Source: Platerodrilus igneus
Lineage: Eukaryota; Arthropoda; Insecta; Coleoptera; Lycidae
NCBI GenBank assembly: GCA_036346225.1
Contig: JARFIW010001481.1
Location: forward strand, 84,501 to 148,500
Reading direction: 5' to 3'
DNA length: 64,000 nt
Positions 22,992 to 34,212 of the stretch are shown piece by piece (position 1 is the stretch's first letter; each line of letters opens with the position of its first letter). Position numbers and translations under genes: made by a program. The notes beneath the pieces are model-generated. The model was not told the origin of the DNA. It did not search any database and saw only the letters and a program-made list of their open reading frames with translations.

Positions 22992-23203
22992 TTACATGTG
23001 ATTTTCCAATGCTCCACCCGAAGGTACTACATTGGCCAGGAAGCGAGTTTTTGTTACCTGGAAAATTTTGAATTTTGCCGAACCCTTGCTGTTCCAAGCA
23101 AGGTAGGGATCTTTAACGTGCGTGACAACACTCACACACGGGACCTCCATTTTACCTCTCATCCGAACGAGGGTGTATTTTTGTGAAAAATGCTCGCCTA
23201 ACA
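22992..23203 (-). mobile_element. 5'-truncated SINE with 15-bp target duplication (unit 1)
   Basis: Minus-strand copy of the SINE family at 3.0-3.7 kb: GGAGCATTGGAAAATCA-type 3' end at the left, GTTCGGATGAGAGGTAAAATGG-type core, truncated after ATGTTAGGCGAGC, so the tRNA head is missing. It is flanked by perfect 15-bp repeats TGATACATACGACCA (22,977-22,991 and 23,204-23,218), typical of LINE-mediated integration. Open frames of 62 and 70 residues here are by-products. Confidence 0.92.
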
Positions 23204-24481
23204 TGATACATACGACCAGCGAGTACTGTGTTAAAAATTGTTTTCGTTGCAGAAAGTAACATCAATTCCCGTCAATATTACTGTATTAGTCGATTAAGGC
23301 ATGAGTTAATTTTTTTACAACGTTTCTTTTTATTCGCTTAGGGCAATGCAGAGAAGAAGTTAGAATTGAACACATTTTTTTATAATAAAATAAACCTTAA
23401 TACAAAATCACATTCAGTTTACTGAAAAGTATAGGTACTGCTCAGCAAAAATAATGAATTACATTCATTGACTGAAAAAGAAATTGCAAGAAGGCGCATA
23501 ATAAAACCTAAATTAGATTAATTTCGTTTTATATTACTGCTAGCATAATTTATTTTCCATAAAAAATTAACAAAAATTGACTTTATATGCATATATAGGG
23601 ATATAGTAATTTGTGCGGGTTTATGTTTTACGCTAATCATGCTGAATAAGAAAAAAAACCATGAGTGCGTGTAAATTACGATATTTTTCTTTAGATTAAT
23701 TTTTCGTTTAAAAATAATGCAATGCAAATAAATCCTTAAGTAGTAATATTTATAGAATAATTTTTAGATTACCGCTGACACAATTTACATGCATATATAG
23801 GTAATTTGTGTGAAAATTCTTTAAAGGTACTGTTATATAATAAAACTGCAGAATGTTTTTTTTTAAAACCATGAGTGTGTAAAAATTATTAAACAAAGAC
23901 GGTTTAATCTGAGACATTTTTTTTCAAAATTTGCTTTGTTTTTAGTTAAAATATTTCATATGTAATCATAATAAAAAAATAGCGCTGTAATGATAGTGTA
24001 TTTTCTGTACACATCATAAATCAAAGGTCGTATAAAAACATTTTTATTATTATACTGCAAACAAGAATTTTTTTTGAAGTAAACGCAACTGAATGAAAAA
24101 AATGATGTTGTATGCTAATTCCTTTTGCAGTTGTTTTGCTCAGTATGTAAATATTGGAAATGCTTGCATAGCGAATTGTTTGTCATAGTTACGTACTGAA
24201 AGCAACTCTGCAATTTTTTAGATCGCATGCACGATTCAAGCTTGAAAATCGTCTTGAATAAAAACGTAAATATAGGAGATTTTTTTTAACAATTGCATTC
24301 AAAGCAATTCGCTATGCAATTATTTTGATTTGTATGCTATTTCTTTTACAGTTGTTTTTTGCTTACGCGTTTTTCCCGTAAAACTCAGCTGAATGAAAAA
24401 AAAATTATGTGAGATTGTTGTTATTGGAAATTAAAATTCAGTATTAATTTTTTCTGATGATGAACCTGCTTTTGTTCAGGC

Positions 24482-24503
24482 AAGAAACGGCTGGAATGGT
24501 GTT

Positions 24504-24552
<49 letters not shown>

Positions 24553-24641
24553 CGCTTTATTTGAATCAAATTATCCGACCCGGTGAAGAAGTATTTGTGA
24601 AGGGTTTAGAAAATAAGAAATTGATTGAAACCTTCACAAGT
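24482..24641 (+). pseudogene. ORF2 fragment split by a (TA)n expansion
   Basis: ACGGCTGGAATGGTGTTATC corresponds to the middle of ORF2. The CATATATAG word of the normal gene is expanded here into about 50 bp of (TA)n (24,505-24,551), then the ORF2 sequence resumes at GCGCTTTATTTGAA and stops matching after ATTGAAACCTTC. Confidence 0.85.
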
Positions 24642-24932
24642 ACGGATTTTTTTTTTCGTTTTGGATTTATCTAAAAATAGGATACCTTTCAATCTACCCG
24701 AGTTTAACTATATTAGCATAAATGTATTGTAGAGAAAAATAGTAGTAGAAACCGTTCTGTTTAAAAAATCCAGTTTGTTATTGTTTAAAGATGAGTTAGC
24801 ATAAGGTTGATGAGTATGTGTTTCAATATTAACAAATTGCATTGTCGAAGTAAACTTTTTCACGCACGTTCAGTATTTCACTATTCATTTTACATTTTAA
24901 TTAAATAAATGCAATCCTAACGATTGTAGAAA

Positions 24933-25232
24933 CAACGGCTGGAATAGTGTTATCATATATAGCGCTTTATTTGAAACAAATTATCCGACCCGGTGAAGAA
25001 GTATTTGTGAAGGGTTTAGAAAAGAAGAAATTGATTGAAACCTATATATAATGCAAAAACATTGTAACTGATATGCTTGCACTAGGTTGTCTTAAGCTAT
25101 CGGAGTTAAAAATCAACAATCGTTTAAAATATAACATCCATTGTTGTAGACACCGCAATAATAATCTGCAATGCACAAAACAAAATACCTTTTTTTATTA
25201 AAAGAATGGCTTGATAATAATAAAAAACAATA
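24933..25232 (+). pseudogene. ORF2 3' fragment in the unit 1 spacer
   Basis: Starts at ACAACGGCTGGAATAGTG and continues to the end of ORF2 (TAATAATAAAAAACAATAG). It is more diverged than the arm copies (for example CCGACCCGGTGAAG for TCGACTCGGTGAAG) and has lost part of the QKNVV coding segment. An older copy. Confidence 0.85.
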
Positions 25233-25676
25233 GAAAGATTTTGTCTGTGTTTTTTTTAAAAAAATTGTCCTTGTCAGAAAAGAATAATGATAGTGATTGG
25301 GCTAAAATTATTGAGTAGTTTATAGTCAATCCAAATTAAGTACTGGTGAAAAAATCGTTGACGCCGTGAGCAGATCCACCAATTGCAACGTACGACCTAA
25401 TGACACCAATACAGAGTATGTATTCGTTAGCTTAATATATAGATTTAATTTTGTTAATGCATTTACTTGATATAATATTCATTTGAATCTTTTTTTTAGT
25501 TAACACGAAGAAGAACAACCAGAAACGACCGCGCGTCAAAGATGAAGAAGACAGCCCTCATAGAATTGATAATGCAATATTTTTTTTAACCGTTCAGAGT
25601 TGGAGTGAGTTAGAACTGTTCTTTTATATTTGGGAACTTAAGTGAATTATAGTATGTTTATTCTAGAGTACATAAC

Positions 25677-25711
<35 letters not shown>

Positions 25712-26714
25712 TTTATAGATTACAATAAAGAAAAATACATTGTGTGTTTCATTTCACATTACTCCCGATTTAATAACTACGTAATCTCAGTTTACAGAAC
25801 GGTGTAAAACAATTTTTGACTTTTAATCTGAGTGCATATTTCGAATAGATGCTCTCATTTTTTTGCGATTAAAGTTAGAAATGCATTTCAAATAGATGCT
25901 TTCATATTTTTTTGTAATTGAAATTAGAAATGCATGTGATCTAAAATTGCAGAGTTGCCTTCAGTACGTAAATATGGAAATGCAAATGCTGAAGAAGCAT
26001 TAGACTAGACTATCGTTGACAAGAAAAAAGCTGTCTGACATGGGTTGAATTTTCTGTTGTTCTTATTGTTTAATATCTTTATATATACTCAAGATATATG
26101 TGTGTGATAATTGCTCAATTTTATTGTCAAGTTGTAGTTGTGTTCTATAGAACAAATAAAAAAAAATGAAAACTTTTGTTAAAATTACCCTTGTCAGGAA
26201 AGAATAATGATAGTGGCTTTTTTTTAAAGTTGGAGCATTTCCTAAATTTCCACGTTTATATATTTCTTGCAGATAAACTGAGTTCGCGATTTAAATAACT
26301 ACGAATTGTTATTCTTTAAAAGCGAGAATGAGAAAATTGGTGCAGTCAGTCTGCCTATCTGTTTGTCTGTCTTTGGCAAATTTTTCGAGATATCTGTACA
26401 ATTTGTTAAATGTTGTAAAACCAGTAAAGAGCTATTGCGTTGATCAATTATAATTGCTTTCAGGGTTGAGAGTCCCATTCGTGCTGTCTGAGTTTAATTG
26501 TTTTTCTGCAGACATCAGCATTAAAGAATTTTTACTGACTACAATAATAATACATACACAATCTTTTCTATCGTTTTTTATTATTATCAAACCATTCTTT
26601 TAATAACAAAGTATTTTGTTTTTGCAATAGATAGGTTTCCATCCATTTCTTCTTTTCTATACCCTTCACACATTGTAAAATTATATTAAAATAAATAATA
26701 CAGACACAATCTTT

Positions 26715-27216
26715 CTATTGTTTTTTATTATTATCAAGCCATTCTTTTAATAACAAGGTATTTTGTTTTGCACATTGCAGATTATTATTGCTGTGTCTAC
26801 AACAATGGATGTTATATTTTAAACGGTTGTTGATTTTTAACTCCGATAGCTTAGGACAACCTCGTGCAAGCATATCAATTACAACGTTTTTTTGCATTAG
26901 ATAGGTTTCAATCAATTTCTTCTTTTCTAGACCCTTCACAAATACTTCTTCACCGAGTCGAATAATTTGCTTCAAATAAAGCGCTATATATGATAACACC
27001 ATTCCAGCCGTTGAAGATTCATCCCAAGAAAGACCATGAATATTCCTTGTCACCCAGTCGTTATGTTTTATATGATCTTGACTCAAATAACTAGACTGCA
27101 TTGGCAGTTTAAAAATTTGATGCCGAACAACACCTTCCAACAAGTCCAAAACCGCAATTTCTTTGCACACAAACTCGTTTTCTTGTATTTAAATCCTGAA
27201 TATCAATTAAATACAT
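26715..27216 (-). pseudogene. ORF2 copy B (unit 1 right arm)
   Basis: The initiator ATG corresponds to 27,214-27,216. Losses of one G (near 27,196) and one A (near 27,178) break the N-terminal frame; from 27,170 to the stop at 26,715 the frame is open for 151 codons. Carries HQIFKLPMQSS, NIHGLSWDESS and CAKQNTLLLKEWL. One substitution changes W to R in the VVWHQ motif. Confidence 0.6.
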
Positions 27217-27424
27217 GTTTGTATGTAAATATATGCAGTAAACTTCGACTAATTAAAGTAATATTAGGAGCAATCTCCTTATATAGCAGATTACCACCAT
27301 CTGCGTACTTTGCCAACCCACTTTTCAACCTATCACAAGAGTGAACACATTTTGAATTAAAAAGCGGCCCATGTGTATTTGCAGCCTCTAAACATAAATC
27401 AGAATCCACTTTAATTAAACACAA
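27203..27424 (-). CDS. ORF1, unit 1 right arm (alternative N-terminus)
   Basis: With five T instead of seven in the variable run, the frame continues upstream through DSDLCLEAANTHGPLFNSKC into CVHSCDRLKSGLAKYADGG. No ATG opens this frame nearby. Product unknown. Ends FTYKHVFN, overlapping the start of ORF2. Confidence 0.35.
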   Translation of the reverse strand: MCLIKVDSDLCLEAANTHGPLFNSKCVHSCDRLKSGLAKYADGGNLLYKEIAPNITLISRSLLHIFTYKHVFN

Positions 27425-27989
27425 TTGACTTGAATGCGATATTTTGCATCGGTCATACTTTATAACTTCTAGCTAGAAAACCAAATTCAAAAATCTACAC
27501 ACATTTTCTCTGCACTTACATTTTCAACATACGTGTGTTTTGAAGTATGTTCCATTGAAAGTAATATAAAGCCGATCCTAATTCAAAACGTGCCCACAAG
27601 TATTTTACATTTGAAAAGAATTCAGGTTTTCACATTTTACATTAAAAGTATATAACGCCGATCCTAATTCAAAACGGTGCACGTGTAACTTCTCGCTAGA
27701 AAACCGAATTCAAAACAGCTACACACATTCTTCTCTGCACTTACATTTTTCAACATACGTGTGTTTCATTGAAAGTAATATAAAGCCGATCCTAATTCAA
27801 AACGTGCCCACAAGTATTTTACATTGAAAGTATATAAGAATTCATGTATTCACAACTATTTTACATTCGAATGTTTTCACAACTATTTTACATTGAAATT
27901 ATATAGGGCCGATCCTAATTCAAAACGTGACAGACGTATTTTACACATGGAAAATTTTAGTTGGTTTTTTTTTGTTGTGGCGCCAAATT

Positions 27990-28178
27990 TATTACACTAT
28001 ATTTTTTTAATCACAATGTATCATGCTTTTCCACACTGCTTTTATTACGCTATAATATTTAAATATAGACATGAGACTCAGTAACGTAATTTAATTCTTT
28101 ATACACTTTGTAGAGGGGATAAGACTTACTATGCCACCACAGAGTATGTAACTGAATCCAGCAAACTTACCCGTTGCG
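27990..28178 (+). repeat. Internal copy of the left flank
   Basis: Matches 19,203-19,389 up to and including CCCGTTGCG (GTTGCG at 28,173-28,178), followed by a version of the terminus with a 6-bp loss (AGTATGTATTTGGTCC). Confidence 0.9.
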
Positions 28179-28802
28179 AGTATGTATTTGGTCCTAATTC
28201 AAAACGCTACAGACGTATTTTCCATGTGTAAAATACGTCTGTCACGTTTTGAATTAGGATCACTATTAATTTCAATGTAAAATAGTTGTGAAAACATTTC
28301 AATGTAAAATAGTTGTGAAAACATTTCAATGTAAAATAGTTGTGAAAACATGAATTCTTATATACTTTCAATGTAAAATACTTGTGGGCACGTTTTGAAT
28401 TAGGATCGGCTTTATATTACTTTCAATGAAACACACGTATGTTGAAAATGTAAGTGCAGAGAAGAATGTGTAGCTGTTTTGAATTCGGTTTTCTAGCGAG
28501 AAGTTACACGTGCACCGTTTTGAATTAGGATCGGCGTTATATACTTTTAATGTAAAATGTGAAAACCTGAATTCTTTTCAAATGTAAAATACTTGTGGGC
28601 ACGTTTTGAATTAGGATCGGCTTTATATTACTTTCAATGGAACATACATACTTCAAAACACACGTATGTTGAAAAATGTAAGTGCAGAGAAAATGTGTGT
28701 AGATTTTTTGAATTTGGTTTTCTAGCTAGAAGTTATAAAGTATGACCGATGCAAAATATCGCATTCAAGTCAATTGTGTTTAATTAAAGTGGATTCTGAT
28801 TT

Positions 28803-28995
28803 ATGTTTAGAGGCTGCAAATACACATGGGCCGGTTTTTTTAATTCAAAATGTGTTCACTCTTGTGATAGGTTGAAAAGGGTTGGCAAAGTACGCAGATG
28901 GTGGTAATCTGCTATATAAGGAGATTGCTCCTAATATTAATTTAATTAGTCGAAGTTTACTGCATATATTTACATACAAACATGTATATAATTGA
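28803..28995 (+). pseudogene. ORF1 copy C (unit 2 left arm)
   Basis: Same sequence as the 20,017 copy, but two bases are missing in GTTGAAAAGGGTTGG (GTTGAAAAGTGGGTTGG elsewhere), which breaks the frame after CDRLK. Confidence 0.6.
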
Positions 28996-29480
28996 TATTC
29001 AGAGATTTAAATACAAGAAAACGAGTTTGTGCAAAGAAATTGCGGTTTTTGACTTGTTGGAAGGTGTTGTTTGGCATCAAATTTTTAAACTGCCAATGCA
29101 GTCTAGTTGTTTGAGTCAAGATCATATAAAACATAACGACTGGGTGACAAGGAATATTCATGGTCTTTCTTGGGATGAATCTTCAACGGCTGGAATGGTG
29201 TTATCATATAGCGCTTTATTTGAAGCAAATTATTCGACTCGGTGAAGAAGTATTTGTGAAGGGTCTAGAAAAGAAGAAATTGATTGAAACCTATCTAATG
29301 CAAAAAAACGTTGTAACTGATATGCTTGCACGAGGTTGTCCTAAGCTATCGGAGTTAAAAATCAACAACCGTTTAAAATATAACATCCATTGTTGTAGAC
29401 ACAGCAATAATAATCTGCAATGTGCAAAACAAAATACCTTGTTATTAAAAGAATGGCTTGATAATAATAAAAAACAATAG
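28982..29480 (+). pseudogene. ORF2 copy C (unit 2 left arm)
   Basis: ATG at 28,982. Frame open through MYIIDIQRFK (R replaces G of the DIQGF motif), KEIAVFDLLEGVVWHQ and NIHGLSWDESS until two bases (TA) are missing at TCATATAGCGC near 29,207. The rest, from 29,210 to the stop at 29,478, follows in another frame. A one-codon loss near 29,030 keeps frame. Otherwise as copy A. Confidence 0.65.
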
Positions 29481-30479
29481 AAAGATTGTGTATGTATTAT
29501 TTATTTTAATATAATTTTACAATGTGTGAAGGGTATAGAAAAGAAGAAATGGATGGAAACCTATCTATTGCAAAAACAAAATACTTTGTTATTAAAAGAA
29601 TGGTTTGATAATAATAAAAAACGATAGAAAAGATTGTGTATGTATTATTATTGTAGTCAGTAAGAAATTCTTTAATGCTGATGTCTGCAGAAAAAACAAT
29701 TAAACTCAGACAGCACGAATGGGACTCTCAACCCTGAAAGCAATTATAATTGATCAACGCAATAGCTCTTTACTGGTTTTACAACATTTAACAAATTGTA
29801 CAGATATCTCGAAAAATTTGCCAAAGACAGACAAACAGATAGGCAGACTGACTGCACCAATTTTCTCATTCTCGCTTTTAAAGAATAACAAGTCGTAGTT
29901 ATTTAAATCGCGAACTCAGTTTATCTGCAAGAAATATATAAACGTGGAAATTTAGGAAATGCTCCAACTTTAAAAAAAAGCCAACATCATTATTCTTTCT
30001 GACAAGGGTAATTTTAACAAAAGTTTTCATTTTTTTTTATTAGTTCTATAGAACACAACTACAACTTGACAATAAAGATTGAGCGATTATCACACACATA
30101 TCTTGAGTATATATAAAGATATTAAACAATAAGAACAGCAGAAAATTCAACTCATGTCAGACAGCTTTTTTCTTGTCAACGATAGTCTAGTCTAATGCTT
30201 CTTCAGCATTTGCATTTCCATATTTACGTACTGAAGGCAACTCTGCAATTTTAGATCACATGCATTTCTAATTTCAATTACAAAAATATGAAAGCATCTA
30301 TTTGAAATGCATTTCTAACTTTAATCGCAAAAAATGAGAGCATCTATTCGAAATATGCACTCAGATTAAAAGTCAAAATTGTTTTACACCGTTCTGTAAA
30401 CTGAGATTACGTAGTTATTAAATCGGGAGTATTGTGAAATGAAACACACAATGTATTTTTCTTTATTGTAATCTATAAA

Positions 30480-30481
<2 letters not shown>

Positions 30482-30526
<45 letters not shown>

Positions 30527-32515
30527 TATAATGTTATGTACTCTAGAATAAACATACTATAATTCACTTAAATTCCCAAATATAAAAGAACAGTTCTAAC
30601 TCACTCCAACTCTGAACGGTTAAAAAAAATATTGCATTATCAATTCTATGAGGGCTGTCTTCTTCATCTTTGACGCGCGGTCGTTTCTGGTTGTTCTTCT
30701 TCGTGTTAACTAAAAAAAAAAAGATTCAAATGAATATTATATCAAGTAAATGCATGAACAAAATTAAATCTATATATTAAGCTAACGAATACATACTCTG
30801 TATTGGTGTCATTAGGTCGTACTTTGCAATTGGTGGATCTGCTCACGGCGTCAACGATTTTTTCACCAGTACTTAATTTGGATTGACTATAAACTACTCA
30901 ATAATTTTAGCCCAATCACTATCATTATTCTTTCCTGACAAGGACAATTTTTTAAAAAAAAAAGGTTTTCATTTTTGATTTGTTCTATAGAACACACAAC
31001 TACAACGTGACAATAAAGATTGAACGATTATCACACACACATATCTTGAGTATATAAGGATATTAAACAACAAGAACAGCAGAAAATTCAACTCATGTAA
31101 GCAAGAATTTAATGCTAAGGTATTGTCTAGATAGCAATTGTAGAAAATATGAAATCTATAGAAAATTTAATAAAGCCAGTCGTGTATAAATTTTTAATGC
31201 TGACATCCACAGGAAAATAAACAGCGAGAAATTTAATGCTAACATCAACAGAATAATAAATAAATCCACTTAGTCAGCATTAATGGAAGACCGGTCTGGC
31301 TTCGAAACTGTGCACGCGTATATACCATATTTTAAAATTAAAGTTGTCAATTGCAAAACAAAAAAAATTAAATTTTACCTAGAAATCATTTTGAAATATT
31401 TACTTTTTTTTCAGTACAACTGAAAGAACTTGACTTTTATACATTTTTTTAATCGATATCATAGACTTTTTTCTAAACTGTTGGTAAAAAATCTACGTAA
31501 AGTATTTATATTAAATAATAAACTGACCTGTTAGAAAAATTAAAATTTGCATCGTTTTCTGAAAAAAAAATTGCATACTTTTTCAGTACAACTGAAAGAA
31601 CTTGAGTTTATACATTTTTTAATCGATATCAAACTGTACAGAAACAGTAATGTTTAATTATATCAGTCAAAAACATGATGTGTTTACTATTAAACAAAAC
31701 AAAATTGTTCTTAATCCAAGTGATGATAAAAGAATTCTTAGTACCTCAACCACTGATACATACGACCATTACATGTGATTTTCCAATGCTCCACCCGAAG
31801 GTACTACATTGGCCAGGAAGCGAGTTTTTGTTACCTGGAAAATTTTGAATTTTGCCGAACCCTTGCTGTTCCAAGCAAGGTAGGGATCTTTAACGTGCGT
31901 GACAACACTCACACACGGGACCTCCATTTTACCTCTCATCCGAACGAGGGTGTATTTTTGTGAAAAATGCTCGCCTAACATGATACATACGACCAGCGAG
32001 TACTGTGTTAAAAATTGTTTTCGTTGCAGAAAGTAACATCAATTCCCGTCAATATTACTGTATTAGTCGATTAAGGCATGAGTTAATTTTTTTACAACGT
32101 TTCTTTTTATTCGCTTAGGGCAATGCAGAGAAGAAGTTAGAATTGAACACATTTTTTTATAATAAAATAAACCTTAATACAAAATCACATTCAGTTTACT
32201 GAAAAGTATAGGTACTGCTCAGCAAAAATAATGAATTACATTCATTGACTGAAAAAGAAATTGCAAGAAGGCGCATAATAAAACCTAAATTAGACGGTTT
32301 AATCTGAGACATTTTTTTTCAAAATTTGCTTTGTTTTTATTTAAAATATTTCATATGTAATCATAATAAAAAAATAGCGCTGTAATGATAGTGTATTTTA
32401 TGTACACATCATAAATCAAAGGTCGTATAAAAACATTTTTATTATTATACTGCAAACAAGAATTTTTTTTGAAGTAAACGCAACTGAATGAAAAAAATGA
32501 TGTTGTATGCTAATT
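30482..32515. other. Unit 2 spacer
   Basis: Matches 21,711-24,125 of unit 1 except for a deletion of about 380 bp at 32,294 (unit 1 equivalent about 23,517-23,897), and ends abruptly at GCTAATTCCT, where the right arm begins. The partial ORF2 copies of the unit 1 spacer are absent. Confidence 0.8.
31769..31980 (-). mobile_element. 5'-truncated SINE (unit 2 copy)
   Basis: Identical to 22,992-23,203 as far as I can see, with the same flanking TGATACATACGACCA duplication. The insertion therefore predates the doubling of the unit. Confidence 0.92.
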
Positions 32516-33529
32516 CCTATTTTATAGATTACAATAAAGAAAAATACATTGTGTGTTTCATTTCACATTACTCCCGATTTAATAACTACGTAATCTCAGT
32601 TTACAGAACGGTGTAAAACAATTTTTTGACTTTTAATCTGAGTGCATATTTCGAATAGATGCTCTCATTTTTTTTGCGATTAAAGTTAGAAATGCATTTC
32701 AAATAGATGCTTTCATATTTTTTGTAATTGAAATTAGAAATGCATCTGATCTAAAATTGCAGAGTTGCCTTCAGTACGTAAATATGGAAATGCAAATGCT
32801 GAAGAAGCATTAGACTAGACTATCGTTGACAAGAAAAAAGCTGTCTGACATGGGTTGAATTTTCTGCTGTTCTTATTGTTTAATATCTTTATATATACTC
32901 AAGATATATGTGTGTGATAATTGCTCAATTTTTATTGTCAAGTTGTAGTTGTGTTCTATAGAACAAATAAAAAAAAATGAAAACTTTTGTTAAAATTACC
33001 CTTGTCAGGAAAGAATAATGATAGTGGCTTTTTTTTTAAAGTTGGAGCATTTCCTAAATTTCCACGTTTATATATTTCTTGCAGATAAACTGAGTTCGCG
33101 ATTTAAATAACTACGACTTGTTATTCTTTAAAAGCGAGAATGAGAAAATTGGTGCAGTCAGTCTGCCTATCTGTTTGTCTGTCTTTGGCAAATTTTTCGA
33201 GATATCTGTACAATTTGTTAAATGTTGTAAAACCAGTAAAGAGCTATTGCGTTGATCAATTATAATTGCTTTCAGGGTTGAGAGTCCCATTCGTGCTGTC
33301 TGAGTTTAATTGTTTTTTCTGCAGACATCAGCATTAAAGAATTTCTTACTGACTACAATAATAATACATACACAATCTTTTCTATCGTTTTTTATTATTA
33401 TCAAACCATTCTTTTAATAACAAAGTATTTTGTTTTTGCAATAGATAGGTTTCCATCCATTTCTTCTTTTCTATACCCTTCACACATTGTAAAATTATAT
33501 TAAAATAAATAATACAGACACAATCTTTC

Positions 33530-34031
33530 TATTGTTTTTTATTATTATCAAGCCATTCTTTTAATAACAAGGTATTTTGTTTTGCACATTGCAGATTATT
33601 ATTGCTGTGTCTACAACAATGGATGTTATATTTTAAACGGTTGTTGATTTTAACTCCGATAGCTTAGGACAACCTCGTGCAAGCATATCAATTACAACGT
33701 TTTTTTGCATTAGATAGGTTTCAATCAATTTCTTCTTTTCTAGACCCTTCACAAATACTTCTTCACCGAGTCGAATAATTTGCTTCAAATAAAGCGCTAT
33801 ATATGATAACACCATTCCAGCCGTTGAAGATTCATCCCAAGAAAGACCATGAATATTCCTTGTCACCCAGTCGTTATGTTTTATATGATCTTGACTCAAA
33901 CAACTAGACTGCATTGGCAGTTTAAAAATTTGATGCCAAACAACACCTTCCAACAAGTCCAAAACCGCAATTTCTTTGCACACAAACTCGTTTTTCTTGT
34001 ATTTAAATCCCTGAATATCAATTAAATACAT
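33530..34031 (-). pseudogene. ORF2 copy D (unit 2 right arm), best N-terminus
   Basis: ATG at 34,029-34,031. This is the only copy with an unbroken frame from MYLIDIQGFKYKKNEF through CKEIAVLDLLEGVVWHQ, NIHGLSWDESS, VFVKGLEKKKLIETYL and RGCPKLSELK. One A is then missing (GATTTTAACTCC against GATTTTTAACTCC in other copies, near 33,650), which stops it at 33,633 after 132 codons and throws the HCCRHSNN...KEWL end out of frame. Loss at a homopolymer could be a sequencing error. Confidence 0.7.
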
Positions 34032-34212
34032 GTTTGTATGTAAATATATGCAGTAAACTTCGACTAATTAAAGTAATATTAGGAGCAATCTCCTTATATA
34101 GCAGATTACCACCATCTGCGTACTTTGCCAACCCACTTTTCAACCTATCACAAGAGTGAACACATTTTGAATTAAAAAAAGCGGCCCATGTGTATTTGCA
34201 GCCTCTAAACAT
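34018..34212 (-). CDS. ORF1, unit 2 right arm (64 residues, unknown)
   Basis: Starts at ATG 34,210-34,212 and parallels the 20,017 copy (FRGCKYTWAAFFNSKC, CVHSCDRLKSGLAKYADGG, KEIAPNITLISRS). The last 14 bases overlap ORF2 in a different frame. Unknown product. Confidence 0.4.
   Translation of the reverse strand: MFRGCKYTWAAFFNSKCVHSCDRLKSGLAKYADGGNLLYKEIAPNITLISRSLLHIFTYKHVFN

Larger units (their letters stand above)
22181..25250. other. Unit 1 spacer
   Basis: 3.1 kb between the arms. Contains a 55-bp direct repeat around the palindromic word TTCAGTACAACTGAA (22,632 and about 22,806), a 5'-truncated SINE, AT-rich sequence, and two partial ORF2 copies at 24,482 and 24,933. No complete gene. 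Confidence 0.7.
25251..27957 (-). repeat. Unit 1 right arm (inverted)
   Basis: Reverse complement of 19,439-22,180. It stops within the loop of the subterminal hairpin (ACACATGGAAAA), so the outer stem and the AG terminus are missing. About 30 bp of unrelated sequence (27,958-27,989) then joins it to the repeated left flank. Confidence 0.9.
28179..30481 (+). repeat. Unit 2 left arm
   Basis: Close copy of 19,390-21,710: same hairpin, 27-bp minisatellite, GAATTAGGATC series and ORF pair. Differences are mostly single-base length changes in homopolymers. Beyond the (TA)n at 30,482 the similarity to unit 1 continues but the inverted partner ends, so the arm is 2.3 kb. Confidence 0.9.

Noticed and set aside
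22992..23204. Frames of 62 and 70 codons, repeated at 31,769-31,981
   Set aside because: They are translations of the SINE copy.
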